The position numbers and the translations under genes are program-made. From Alphaproteobacteria bacterium (GTDB lineage: Bacteria; Pseudomonadota; Alphaproteobacteria; Rs-D84), in contig JAGBVH010000007.1 in NCBI GenBank assembly GCA_017630405.1, forward strand, positions 70,506 to 120,277: a stretch of 49,772 bases of DNA, read 5' to 3'. The notes under the pieces are model-generated. The model made no database searches and was not told where the DNA came from. It saw only the letters and a list, made by a program, of their open reading frames with translations. This document shows, in pieces, positions 6,973 through 14,532 of the stretch. The first letter of the stretch is position 1, and the number at the start of each line of letters is the position of its first letter.

Positions 6973-7929
6973 CTAATCCTTTTTAGTGTATGAAATTTTG
7001 CATATCGCAATGCGATCGAATATACAGAATTTGTAATCTGTTTGGCGGTGTAATGTCTTGCGATAAATCGTTAATAGTGGTATCCCAAACAGGGTCAAAC
7101 GAAATGAACGCGAATAATCAAAACGAATGTCGCCAGATGGCCAACTAATGCCAAGGGCACGCAATTGCGAATATATTTCTTCTATTATTTGCTTGTCCGA
7201 TGTGTATGGCATCAGATAGCGCGGATTTGGCGGATTGTTTGACAGGGCCGCGCACTTTACAAAAGGCACGCCCGCCCGCAACGCATTAAATATGTCAGAA
7301 TACATGGCGCGACCAGCATCCGGCAAAACTGCGTACGCGGATGCGCCATTGCGAAGCGCAGTCTGGGTCAGCGATACTTCGTAATGTAAAACTATGTCTT
7401 GTTTGTCGGCATGCGCAACCACCCCGCCAAGGAACGTATCAAACCATGGCGCACAAAACGCACCGCGGGCAAGCCCCACAAACCATGACTGAATATGAAA
7501 CGGTATTATATTGTCACTGTTGCCGACGGGGCCGGTAATGTCTGCACCGGACGATTCCAGTTTATCCAGCATTGGCCCCAGGTCCGACAGCGGCCCACAG
7601 ACCGAGTCGTTTACCAAATACAACCAATCATAATTCTTTAGCCTGTTATTATCACGCGCCCAGGCATAGCCGCGCTTGTACGAGCCAAAGTCATATTCGC
7701 CATGACGGGTGGCGTGCGCATATATAATGTTTGGAATGTTGGATAATTTTTCCAACTCGGACGATGGGGCATCAGAATCCATCACAAATACTATATCGCC
7801 CAGTTCTGATAACCGGCGTAAATAATATAATAGGCAGGCCCCCAGCGCGCCATTACATGAATAGCCCGCAAATATAAACAAGCGTGACGGCGCAGTCGCG
7901 CACGCATCGTGTGATAAAACCTGTGACAT
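6973..7929 (-). CDS. RgpF-like rhamnan-synthesis-type glycosyltransferase
   Basis: 318 residues. The start at 7929 has a good AAAGGA site 6 bases upstream; an upstream start at 8028 would add 33 residues of non-coding character and is rejected. The motif GEYDFGSYKRGYAWA near residues 77-92, the following YDWLYLVNDSVCGPL and the QSWFVGLAR block match the RgpF family (rhamnose-glucose polysaccharide assembly protein F). Members act in rhamnan, O-antigen or capsule assembly. First gene of the leftward glycosyltransferase operon. Its base composition is less AT-rich than that of the three genes after it, so the operon may be a composite. Confidence 0.85.
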   Translation of the reverse strand: MSQVLSHDACATAPSRLFIFAGYSCNGALGACLLYYLRRLSELGDIVFVMDSDAPSSELEKLSNIPNIIYAHATRHGEYDFGSYKRGYAWARDNNRLKNYDWLYLVNDSVCGPLSDLGPMLDKLESSGADITGPVGNSDNIIPFHIQSWFVGLARGAFCAPWFDTFLGGVVAHADKQDIVLHYEVSLTQTALRNGASAYAVLPDAGRAMYSDIFNALRAGVPFVKCAALSNNPPNPRYLMPYTSDKQIIEEIYSQLRALGISWPSGDIRFDYSRSFRLTLFGIPLLTIYRKTLHRQTDYKFCIFDRIAICKISYTKKD

Positions 7930-8031
7930 TATTATTTCCTTTGCGTTTGAAGACAAAGTCGCGCACCTGCGCGATAACAATACCATAGCGCAAGTATTCC
8001 GCCCGCGCAAGCGGAAATATATTAGCAAAGG

Positions 8032-8059
8032 TTGACAAAGTTGTTTTTTGGACTATAGT
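8032..8059 (+). promoter_or_regulatory. promoter of the HNH-type gene, leaderless arrangement
   Basis: Consensus TTGACA (8032-8037), 16-bp spacer, TATAGT (8054-8059). The ATG at 8069 is 9 bases further on, with no Shine-Dalgarno sequence. Confidence 0.7.
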
Positions 8060-8068
8060 ATATGTACT

Positions 8069-9241
8069 ATGGCTAGAAAAAATTGTATTTATTGTGATAA
8101 AGAAATTACAACCCGCAGTCGCGAGCATGTTATTCAGAACGCGCTGGGTGGGCTGTATGAATCCGGCGACATTTGTTGTTCGGAATGTAATAACTATGTC
8201 AGCAAGCATATCGATGCGCCCTTTACCAAGATATTTACCCCAATCGTTGGTAATATCAGCAATATGACCAAAAGTCATAATAAGAACTCGCTGCCGGTAT
8301 ATACTGGCACAGTTTCCTATAATGGTAAAAAGTACGAGGCCAATATCAAAGCGGGCAAAGTTGTAAGCTGTCAGGAACTTAGTCGCGAACTGCGTTGCGA
8401 TATTTCTAAACTGCCGCTGGAAATCGAATCATATAAGTTTGATTTGGATAACGAATACTTTCAAACCGGTATCGCAAAAATAGCATTTAACTATGCGTTG
8501 GCAATGGATGTAAATTTTGATTTGATTAAACCAGGCCTTAATGTAATCAAAAATGATAACGGTATCGCAAAAATAGAATATAACTATCCTTTGGTGCCGT
8601 TCTGTCCGCTGAATGCGGCGGATACAGTACTGGAACTGGCCGCACCAACCGAGTTGTATCATAATTTGATTCTGTTCTCGCAAAGCAGTAATCTGTGGTG
8701 CTATATCGATTTATTCAACACTTTTCAATACTATGTGTTGTTGTCAGATCAATTGCCAAAAGGCACAGATATATATCACAGTTACGCACAGACTTTGAAG
8801 AAAATCCCAAGACCAGAAGATATCGATATATTCAGCCCAAAAGACGCAATGATATACGCCCAACAGTATGGCGTAGAACCAACTATGGACAAGGCGGAAC
8901 TGCTGGAGCGCATCAAAAACGCAGCCCTGAACAAAGTTCCACTTGAAAATGCCATAGGCAAAAAAATGCATTATTTGTCGCCACTGAACCTGATGGGCAT
9001 GTTCCAGTCCCCATATCAAATGGCTGAATTTGCACAATCTTTGCTAATCTATTTTGATGACGAAGATAATTTGATTAAAGAAAACTTTAGGATGTGGACC
9101 CCCACCCCAAATGGTGGCGGTCTGATTCCATATCCAGATGCAATACTGGATGAATTAGACGATAATCCAGATATCTTGAAGCAATATACAACAGCAAAAT
9201 TCAACAAACTAAATTCTTTGTTAATTAACAAGGTTAAGTAA
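8069..9241 (+). CDS. HNH endonuclease-like protein (HNH_5-type zinc/His module)
   Basis: 390 residues from the ATG at 8069; a TTG further upstream would lie inside the promoter. Residues 6-42 show the treble-clef HNH pattern of the HNH_5 group: C6-x2-C9, then R-E-H at 18-20, A-L-G-G, and C36/C37-x2-C40-N-N. This module usually binds zinc and cuts nucleic acid. Residues 60-390 form a long domain that I do not recognise. It may recognise the target or have a different role; such proteins are often stand-alone orphans or parts of defence loci. No methylase or other partner is adjacent. The next gene (9313) has its own promoter. The nuclease role is a family inference. Confidence 0.72.
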   Translation: MARKNCIYCDKEITTRSREHVIQNALGGLYESGDICCSECNNYVSKHIDAPFTKIFTPIVGNISNMTKSHNKNSLPVYTGTVSYNGKKYEANIKAGKVVSCQELSRELRCDISKLPLEIESYKFDLDNEYFQTGIAKIAFNYALAMDVNFDLIKPGLNVIKNDNGIAKIEYNYPLVPFCPLNAADTVLELAAPTELYHNLILFSQSSNLWCYIDLFNTFQYYVLLSDQLPKGTDIYHSYAQTLKKIPRPEDIDIFSPKDAMIYAQQYGVEPTMDKAELLERIKNAALNKVPLENAIGKKMHYLSPLNLMGMFQSPYQMAEFAQSLLIYFDDEDNLIKENFRMWTPTPNGGGLIPYPDAILDELDDNPDILKQYTTAKFNKLNSLLINKVK

Positions 9242-9242
9242 G

Positions 9243-9268
9243 CACCCTGCTTGGGGTATTTTGTTTTT
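9243..9268 (+). terminator. weak intrinsic terminator
   Basis: Short stem ACCCT/GGGGT (one T-G pair, loop GCTT), followed by ATTTTGTTTTTT, directly after the TAA of the HNH-type gene. Confidence 0.5.
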
Positions 9269-9278
9269 TACAATTTTA

Positions 9279-9287
9279 TGATATAAT
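9279..9287 (+). promoter_or_regulatory. extended -10 promoter element
   Basis: TGATATAAT with the -10 box at 9282-9287. The surrounding 14-mer TTTATGATATAATA also occurs upstream of the genes at 3515 and 39178. No strong -35 is seen, as expected for an extended -10 promoter. Confidence 0.65.
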
Positions 9288-9312
9288 ACTTTTGATATAA
9301 AAGGAGCATACT

Positions 9313-9867
9313 GTGCAAAGAAAAAAATATAACGATACTGAGGTCGCAGAAGTATTAAAACAAATTGCTGAATTATTACTGGATGAAAATGTAGAAGCAA
9401 AAGTAGCAACAACATATTGCACCGTCAGCAGAAGATATGATTCAATCAAAAAAATAACTATCCCTGGCAGCAATTACTGGATTAGTGGCAGCCAAACCCT
9501 TAATACTAATCGTGCAACAAGCGTAAAAATTGGCAATTTTACAATCCGCCCCTCACGTAATCTTGATTTTGGTTTTAACATAATAACACCCGATGGCAAA
9601 GATTATTTAATTTCATTATCTATGCCAAGTCATTTAAGAGCGGCCGCGAATTATTTATGGAAAGCAACATTGGCAAAATGCGATAAACGATATCATGAGG
9701 TACTTGATTACATAAAAGAAATACGCGGTCTGGGGATACAATCACCAAAAATGACCAAGGGAACATTGCAGACAAAATTTGAAGCCGCGCAAAAACAATT
9801 AGAATCACTTGGCGTACCAAAAGAATCACAAGTCCATTTACAAAAAATGCGTGAAGGTCGCGAATAA
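9313..9867 (+). CDS. hypothetical protein
   Basis: 184 residues starting at a GTG that has an AAAAGGAG site 7 bases upstream. Not recognised. The protein is basic, with predicted helices at both ends around a middle of beta strands (ITIPGSNYWISG, SVKIGNFTIRPS, DYLISLSMP). There is no signal peptide or membrane segment, so it is probably cytoplasmic. It lies between the HNH-type gene and another orphan, with its own extended -10 promoter and a strong terminator. Whether it works with either neighbour is unknown. Confidence 0.75.
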   Translation: MQRKKYNDTEVAEVLKQIAELLLDENVEAKVATTYCTVSRRYDSIKKITIPGSNYWISGSQTLNTNRATSVKIGNFTIRPSRNLDFGFNIITPDGKDYLISLSMPSHLRAAANYLWKATLAKCDKRYHEVLDYIKEIRGLGIQSPKMTKGTLQTKFEAAQKQLESLGVPKESQVHLQKMREGRE

Positions 9868-9872
9868 ATCCC

Positions 9873-9898
9873 TCCCCCGCTATCGGGGGATTTTTTTT
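9873..9898 (+). terminator. intrinsic terminator
   Basis: Stem TCCCCCG/CGGGGGA with loop CTAT and a run of eight T, just after the stop at 9867. Confidence 0.85.
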
Positions 9899-10048
9899 AT
9901 CGTGGCGTGGTATGATTTTGTGACGACCAATCACATACAAATTCCAGTTTAACAATTTTTCACTTTCTATTGACTGGACATTTTTCCACAAAGCATCATG
10001 TTTTATTTTTTAGGGACTATGAAATGCAGTTTACTTATTTGTACAAAC

Positions 10049-10077
10049 TTGACAAAATATTCAAATAGTTTTATTAT
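10049..10077 (+). promoter_or_regulatory. sigma70 promoter
   Basis: Consensus TTGACA (10049-10054), exactly 17-bp spacer, TATTAT (10072-10077). The predicted start near 10084 gives a 12-base leader with an AAAGGA site before the ATG at 10096. Confidence 0.75.
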
Positions 10078-10095
10078 TCAAAAAAAAGGATTTTT

Positions 10096-10404
10096 ATGTA
10101 CAGCATAGAAAACTATATGAAAATCGATTTGGATGTCGGCGTTAAATTCATAGATTATGTAAAAAACAAATTAGAACTTAGTAATTTACAACTTAACAAG
10201 TATATGAAACAACAGGGTTTTGGCGACATTGTCAAACTGGACACGCGAACCGCCGAAGAGATGTCGCACTGGGTAAAAGCTAATCTAGGCATAGATTGGC
10301 CGCCACATATGTTCTGGATGGGCTCTTTAAACGACATACGCAACAGAATTGTAAAAAAATGTTTGTATACGCGTTATTTTGAATCAGGACAACACACCAG
10401 ATAA
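10096..10404 (+). CDS. small hypothetical protein
   Basis: 102 residues, not recognised. Predicted mostly helical and soluble, with the conserved-looking block W-P-P-H-M-F-W-M-G-S-L-N-D near residues 72-85. It has a strong private promoter and a strong terminator, which suggests it is expressed on its own. The start has an AAAGGA site at good spacing. It lies at the end of an accessory region next to a structured element and tRNA-Ser, so it may be mobile-element cargo; this is inference. Confidence 0.7.
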   Translation: MYSIENYMKIDLDVGVKFIDYVKNKLELSNLQLNKYMKQQGFGDIVKLDTRTAEEMSHWVKANLGIDWPPHMFWMGSLNDIRNRIVKKCLYTRYFESGQHTR

Positions 10405-10408
10405 AAAC

Positions 10409-10440
10409 AAAGCCCCGACAAATATTGTCGGGGTTTTGAT
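10409..10440. terminator. strong bidirectional terminator
   Basis: Stem with an 8-bp perfect core CCCCGACA/TGTCGGGG (10413-10420/10426-10433) and flanking A/T pairs, giving U-tracts on both strands. It ends the gene at 10404, and on the minus strand would end any transcript across 10600-10441. Confidence 0.85.
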
Positions 10441-10600
10441 TATTTCTGGCGGAGTCGAAGTATTCCCTCGCCCCGCGGACAGCGGGGCTGTGGGGCATTC
10501 CTGACGGTTTTGCCGTACTATGTTTGCAAAACCTACTCATTGTCGAACCCAGCAATCATAGATTGCGAACGCTTCGTCCACACTGCAACACCAACACAAA
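10441..10600 (-). other. structured intergenic element with a copy of the tRNA-Ser 3' end
   Basis: No gene is supported here. The stretch holds three perfect inverted repeats: CCCCGC/GCGGGG (10471-10487), GGTTTTG/CAAAACC (10506-10532) and GCAATC/GATTGC (10552-10566). Bases 10447-10460 (TGGCGGAGTCGAAG) copy the 3' end of tRNA-Ser at 10635-10648 in the same orientation. It is bounded by terminators on both sides. It may be a small RNA, a palindromic repeat element or a remnant of an integration at the tRNA. Confidence 0.45.
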
Positions 10601-10626
10601 AATAAAACGCCCACAATGGGGCGTTT
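10598..10626 (-). terminator. terminator of tRNA-Ser
   Basis: Stem AAACGCCC/GGGCGTTT (10605-10612/10619-10626) 9 bases downstream of the tRNA 3' end on the minus strand, with a U-rich tail. Confidence 0.8.
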
Positions 10627-10634
10627 GATTTTTG

Positions 10635-10725
10635 TGGCGGAGTCGAAGGGATTCGAACCCTTGATACCCTTGCGAGTATACTACATTTCCAATGTAGCGC
10701 ACTAGACCAACTATGCGACGACTCC
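10635..10725 (-). tRNA. tRNA-Ser (anticodon GGA)
   Basis: 91 bases including an encoded CCA. Acceptor GGAGTCG pairs with CGACTCC; the anticodon stem CTACATT-GGA-AATGTAG shows GGA; a long variable arm (TATACTCGCAAGGGTATC) marks a class II tRNA; the T-loop is GGTTCGAATCC. It decodes UCC/UCU serine codons. Confidence 0.95.
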
Positions 10726-10732
10726 GGATTTT

Positions 10733-11119
10733 TTATTCTTCATCTGTTGTTTCGTCCGCAACTTCTTCCATTGCTTCTTCGGCGGTTTCAACCGGCATAT
10801 CATCAGCCAACGCGTTTTCCAATTCCGCATCAATTTCGCGCAATAATGGATCTTCGCTGCCAATTTCCAAAGATTCTTCGCCCGCTTCTGCGATTGGAGC
10901 TTCTTTATAAGACTGAACAAATTCATGACGAACCGCGTTAACATCCAATTTACCGCTGGCAATTTCACGCAGCGCAACAACAGTCATTTTATCGTTCTTG
11001 GTGTCAACCAATGGTTCCGCACCACCGTTCAAATCGCGAACACGCTGGGACGCCAACATCCCCAGTTCGTAACGGCTTTCTACATATGGTAATGTATCAG
11101 AATTTGTTGTACGTGCCAT
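10733..11119 (-). CDS. rpoZ: DNA-directed RNA polymerase omega subunit
   Basis: 128 residues. The N-terminal 60 residues match omega: MARTT, S-R-Y-E-L-G-M-L-A-S-Q-R-V-R-D-L and N-D-K-M-T-V-V-A-L-R-E-I-A-S-G. Omega binds the beta' C-terminus and helps assemble and stabilise RNA polymerase. The last 45 residues form a strongly acidic tail rich in Glu and Ala, as in many alphaproteobacterial omegas, and are probably disordered. The start at 11119 has an AAAGGA site. The stop lies just upstream of tRNA-Ser on the same strand, so both could share a transcript. Confidence 0.92.
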   Translation of the reverse strand: MARTTNSDTLPYVESRYELGMLASQRVRDLNGGAEPLVDTKNDKMTVVALREIASGKLDVNAVRHEFVQSYKEAPIAEAGEESLEIGSEDPLLREIDAELENALADDMPVETAEEAMEEVADETTDEE

Positions 11120-11133
11120 TATAAAATCCTTTG

Positions 11134-11161
11134 TTGAAATAGTTTTTAGCTAGGCTATAAT
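11134..11161 (+). promoter_or_regulatory. promoter of the mtaB operon
   Basis: TTGAAA (11134-11139), 16-bp spacer, consensus TATAAT (11156-11161). The predicted leader before the ATG at 11180 is only about 12 bases. Confidence 0.65.
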
Positions 11162-11179
11162 GCCCTATGGACGGTAAAA

Positions 11180-12427
11180 ATGCAAGCAGAAAATACAAAA
11201 AACAACATAAAAACATTATCTTTTGGGTGTCGGCTTAATTCTTTGGAATCTGAAAAGATTAAGAAAATGCTAACAAACACAGTAAAAACCGCGATTGTGG
11301 TCAATACTTGTGCCGTCACAGCCGAGGCCGAGCGCCAATCTGGTCAGGCGGTGCGCCGTATCGCGCGCGAGAATCCAAATGCCCCTATTTTTGTGACCGG
11401 ATGCGCGGCGACACGAAACCCTGCCCTGTTCGCGACAATACCGAACACAATGGTTGTCGATAACCAAGACAAACTGAAATTAAATACATATCTGGATAAA
11501 ATGGCCGCCGCGCCATGTGGAATCATTACCCCACAGATTGATAATTTTAAGCAATCTGATGAAAAATTGTCTAAAAAGTTTGTTCAAATTCAAAACGGAT
11601 GTAATCACGATTGCACTTATTGCGTCACAAGACTGTTGCGTGGTAAATCCGTATCTTTTGATTACCAAGAAATTTTGTCAGATGTTCGTCAGGCCATAGC
11701 AGAAGGATTCTATGAAATCGTGTTTACCGGCGTGGATATCGCATCATATGCACAATTAGATTGCGGCAAAGCGTTCCTGTTATCTGACCTGTGCAAGCGG
11801 ATCTTGATGGATGTGCCGGAAATTAAACGACTGCGCCTGTCGTCGGTTGATCCGGCCGTACCCGAAGTCGGCAAAATTATTGAACTGATTAAGTCTGACA
11901 AACGCATGATGCCACATATGCATTTTTCTATGCAGTCAGGTTCGGATACGATACTGAAATCTATGCGCCGGCGACATACCGCGGACATGGTGCGCCGGTG
12001 GGTGGATATGGCCGGTCCAGACATAACTTTTAGTTGGGATATTATTTGTGGGTTCCCGGGCGAGTCAGAAGAACTGTTTAACGAGACATTGAATCTGGTT
12101 CTTGACACCAAACCAATTAAGATTCATGCGTTTCCTTTTTCGCCACGCCCAGACACTGTGGCCGCGAATATGCCAGAACAGGTTGACAGGGCCGCATCAA
12201 AAAAACGCGTAAAAATTATCAATGATGCGGCCAATAAAAATCGCGCCGAATTTATGCGCACACAAATCGGCAAGACCGTTCAAGTACTGGTTGAAGAAAA
12301 TAATATCGCCCGTTGCCCACATGACATATCTGTAAAAATCGATGGCACGCACATTCCATCACGAACGGTATGTGATGTACAAATTATCGAAATAAATAAC
12401 GATTATTTTATTGGCAAAGCCATTTAG
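11180..12427 (+). CDS. mtaB: tRNA t6A37 methylthiotransferase MtaB
   Basis: 415 residues, a radical-SAM enzyme that adds a methylthio group to t6A at position 37 of ANN-decoding tRNAs. The N-terminal MTTase domain has the three cluster cysteines C17, C44 (NTCAVT) and C75 (TGCAA). The radical-SAM CxxxCxxC is at 141-148 (GCNHDCTYC). A C-terminal TRAM-like region is short. MtaB rather than MiaB or RimO is inferred from the F-G-C-R-L-N start and from T-R-L-L-R-G-K after the SAM motif. It heads an operon with dacC, holB and tatD; dacC starts 20 bases after its stop. Confidence 0.9.
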   Translation: MQAENTKNNIKTLSFGCRLNSLESEKIKKMLTNTVKTAIVVNTCAVTAEAERQSGQAVRRIARENPNAPIFVTGCAATRNPALFATIPNTMVVDNQDKLKLNTYLDKMAAAPCGIITPQIDNFKQSDEKLSKKFVQIQNGCNHDCTYCVTRLLRGKSVSFDYQEILSDVRQAIAEGFYEIVFTGVDIASYAQLDCGKAFLLSDLCKRILMDVPEIKRLRLSSVDPAVPEVGKIIELIKSDKRMMPHMHFSMQSGSDTILKSMRRRHTADMVRRWVDMAGPDITFSWDIICGFPGESEELFNETLNLVLDTKPIKIHAFPFSPRPDTVAANMPEQVDRAASKKRVKIINDAANKNRAEFMRTQIGKTVQVLVEENNIARCPHDISVKIDGTHIPSRTVCDVQIIEINNDYFIGKAI

Positions 12428-12446
12428 AATTGCTAGTATCCAAATC

Positions 12447-13625
12447 ATGAAAAAGAAATTAATCGCATTATTTTTAATATTTGCCTCGGGCGTGGCCAAT
12501 GCGGCCGAGTTCAAGACCAAAGCCAAGTCTGCCTTTTTGATTGACTATGATTCTGGGGCGGAAATTGTTGCCAAGAATGCCGACACATTGATGCCACCTT
12601 CGTCAATGATAAAATTGATGACACTGGCGGTACTGTTTGATGAACTGGCGGCGGGTAATATCACAATGGACACTCGCTTCCCTGTCAGCGAAAATGCCGA
12701 CTATAATCGTCCAGAATGGTATCCGGCCAGTAAAATTTGCCTGGTCGCGGGTCAGACGATTAGTGTTCGCGACCTGATACTGGGGCTGATTGTATTATCA
12801 GGTGGCGACGCATCAGTCGTGGTGGCAGAAAAACTGGCTGGCAGCGAAAACGCTTTTACCGCACTGATGGAGAAAAAGGCCCGCAGTATCGGTATGGAAC
12901 AATCAACTTTTGGTAATGCAAGTGGGCTGCCCAATCCTAACAATTTGATGACCAGCCGCGAATTGGCGATATTGGCCGAACATTTAATTTCAGACTATCC
13001 AGAAATATATCCGCTGTTTGCGACCAAGCGATTTGAATTCAAAGAACACAAAACCGATTGGTGTCGCGAATGGGGGCGCACACACACCGTTAACTATAAT
13101 AAATTGCTGTTTAATATGGCGGGTGCGGACGGCCTTAAAACTGGACACACAAACGATGGCGGCTATGGTATGGTTGCCAGCGCCAAGGTTGGCGGTCGCA
13201 GACTGATTGGCGTTATCAATGGTTTTAATGGCAAAGGTCACGATGCCTTGGCGGCCGAGATGAAAAAACTGCTGAATCATGGTTTTTCAACCACAACAAC
13301 CAAGGTATTTTTCCGCCCGAACGACAAAGTCACAGATATTCCTGTATGGTATGGCCGTCAGGATACCGTCTCAGCGACAGTTGCCAAGCCTTTTGCGGTC
13401 ACAGTTGACAAGGACACAGGCATCAAAAACATTCGCGTTCTGGCCCGATATGACGAGCCAGTCGCCGCACCAATCAAGGCGGGCGATGTAATCGGCGAAT
13501 TAATCGCAGAACAAAACGGGACTGTTATTGGGCGCGCACCTTTGATTGCCAAGGACAAAGTTCGCAAGATACAATTCTTGGGGCGTATTATCAAAAATAT
13601 TTGTGTGATATTTGGGGGAAAATAA
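12447..13625 (+). CDS. dacC: D-alanyl-D-alanine carboxypeptidase (PBP5/6 family)
   Basis: 392 residues from the ATG at 12447, which gives a clean signal peptide ending VANAA/EF; an earlier in-frame start at 12411 overlaps mtaB. It trims the terminal D-Ala of peptidoglycan stem peptides in the periplasm. The catalytic SxxK is S53-M-I-K56 and KTG is K231-T-G233. The second motif, normally S-G-N, reads S118-G-G-D, so the Asn is missing. A C-terminal beta domain (about 280-390) follows the peptidase domain. The last residues form a short amphipathic helix (LGRIIKNICVIFGGK) that may hold the protein on the inner membrane. The symbol is approximate; dacA or dacF are alternatives. Confidence 0.88.
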   Translation: MKKKLIALFLIFASGVANAAEFKTKAKSAFLIDYDSGAEIVAKNADTLMPPSSMIKLMTLAVLFDELAAGNITMDTRFPVSENADYNRPEWYPASKICLVAGQTISVRDLILGLIVLSGGDASVVVAEKLAGSENAFTALMEKKARSIGMEQSTFGNASGLPNPNNLMTSRELAILAEHLISDYPEIYPLFATKRFEFKEHKTDWCREWGRTHTVNYNKLLFNMAGADGLKTGHTNDGGYGMVASAKVGGRRLIGVINGFNGKGHDALAAEMKKLLNHGFSTTTTKVFFRPNDKVTDIPVWYGRQDTVSATVAKPFAVTVDKDTGIKNIRVLARYDEPVAAPIKAGDVIGELIAEQNGTVIGRAPLIAKDKVRKIQFLGRIIKNICVIFGGK

Positions 13626-13626
13626 A

Positions 13627-14532
13627 ATGGCACCACGCAAAAAGGCAAATACAGGCTATAATTTCCCGCACCCAATGGAAAACGAGACATTGGTTGGACA
13701 TGCCGACACACTTAAATCTTTTCTGGACGCATGGGCAAAGCGCGATACACACCCGATACATCCTGTTTGGATGTTGACCGGTCCACAGGGAATTGGCAAA
13801 GCAACACTGGCGTATAAAATTGCCAAGTTGGTCTATGGAAATGTGGGCGACTTTTTCATTATTGATCAGGACAGAAATATTGATAAAGAAGGCAAATCAA
13901 AACCAGATAGTCGCCAAATTTCAGTACATACTGTGCGCGCAATGATTGAACGCATGCAAATGTCATCTATGTCGGGCGATTGGCGCGTGATTCTGATTGA
14001 CTCGGTCGACCAATTAACAGTTGCGGCATCAAATGCGATTTTGAAATTATTAGAAGAACCACCTGCCAAGACTTTATTCTTGCTGGTGGTACATCAGCTG
14101 GCTAATGTTTTGCCAACCGTTCGTTCGCGTGCACGCGTTGAAAAAATGCGCCCACTGACCATATCACAATTACGCGAACTGTGCATAAAGTTTATCCCAG
14201 AAGAAGATATCGGCACAGATATGTTGCGCCTGTCCAATGGCAGTTTTGGTAAAATCGCAAATCTTAAGAAATCAGGCGGCGATGTGATTTATTCTGAACT
14301 GATTGATTTGTTAAATGATGAACGCGCAAACTCTTCCGATATAATGGCGGTGGCAAAAAAGATTGCGACAGACCCTGCCCTGCATACAATTTTGTTGGAT
14401 GCGATTGCGCACTTTGGTCTGGCGGATTTGTATCCAGTGGCAACACATTCCATTGCGGATATCAAAAATCTTTATTTGGAACCAGAAATCGGAATATTTA
14501 AAATAATTACAGAAATAAAAAAATGTTTATAG
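13627..14532 (+). CDS. holB: DNA polymerase III delta' subunit
   Basis: 301 residues. An AAA+ clamp-loader subunit: Walker A-type G-P-Q-G-I-G-K-A-T at residues 52-60, V-I-L-I-D-S near 123 and N-A-I-L-K-L-L-E-E-P-P near 138, the last a hallmark of delta'. It helps load the beta clamp. The four-cysteine zinc module of E. coli delta' is absent. The start is 1 base after the dacC stop, with GGGGGA upstream in the end of dacC; a start at 13612 would overlap. The order holB-tatD is common in proteobacteria and supports the call. Confidence 0.88.
   Translation: MAPRKKANTGYNFPHPMENETLVGHADTLKSFLDAWAKRDTHPIHPVWMLTGPQGIGKATLAYKIAKLVYGNVGDFFIIDQDRNIDKEGKSKPDSRQISVHTVRAMIERMQMSSMSGDWRVILIDSVDQLTVAASNAILKLLEEPPAKTLFLLVVHQLANVLPTVRSRARVEKMRPLTISQLRELCIKFIPEEDIGTDMLRLSNGSFGKIANLKKSGGDVIYSELIDLLNDERANSSDIMAVAKKIATDPALHTILLDAIAHFGLADLYPVATHSIADIKNLYLEPEIGIFKIITEIKKCL

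Noticed and set aside
8048-8069. TTG start for the HNH-type gene
   Set aside because: It lies between the -35 and -10 boxes of a consensus promoter; the ATG at 8069 fits.
10280-10555. Minus-strand frame across the structured element
   Set aside because: It crosses a strong terminator and overlaps the gene at 10096; no ribosome binding site and no protein-like composition.
3413-10630. Prophage or integrative element
   Set aside because: No integrase, capsid, portal or terminase gene is present; only one tail-like domain and a tRNA scar candidate.
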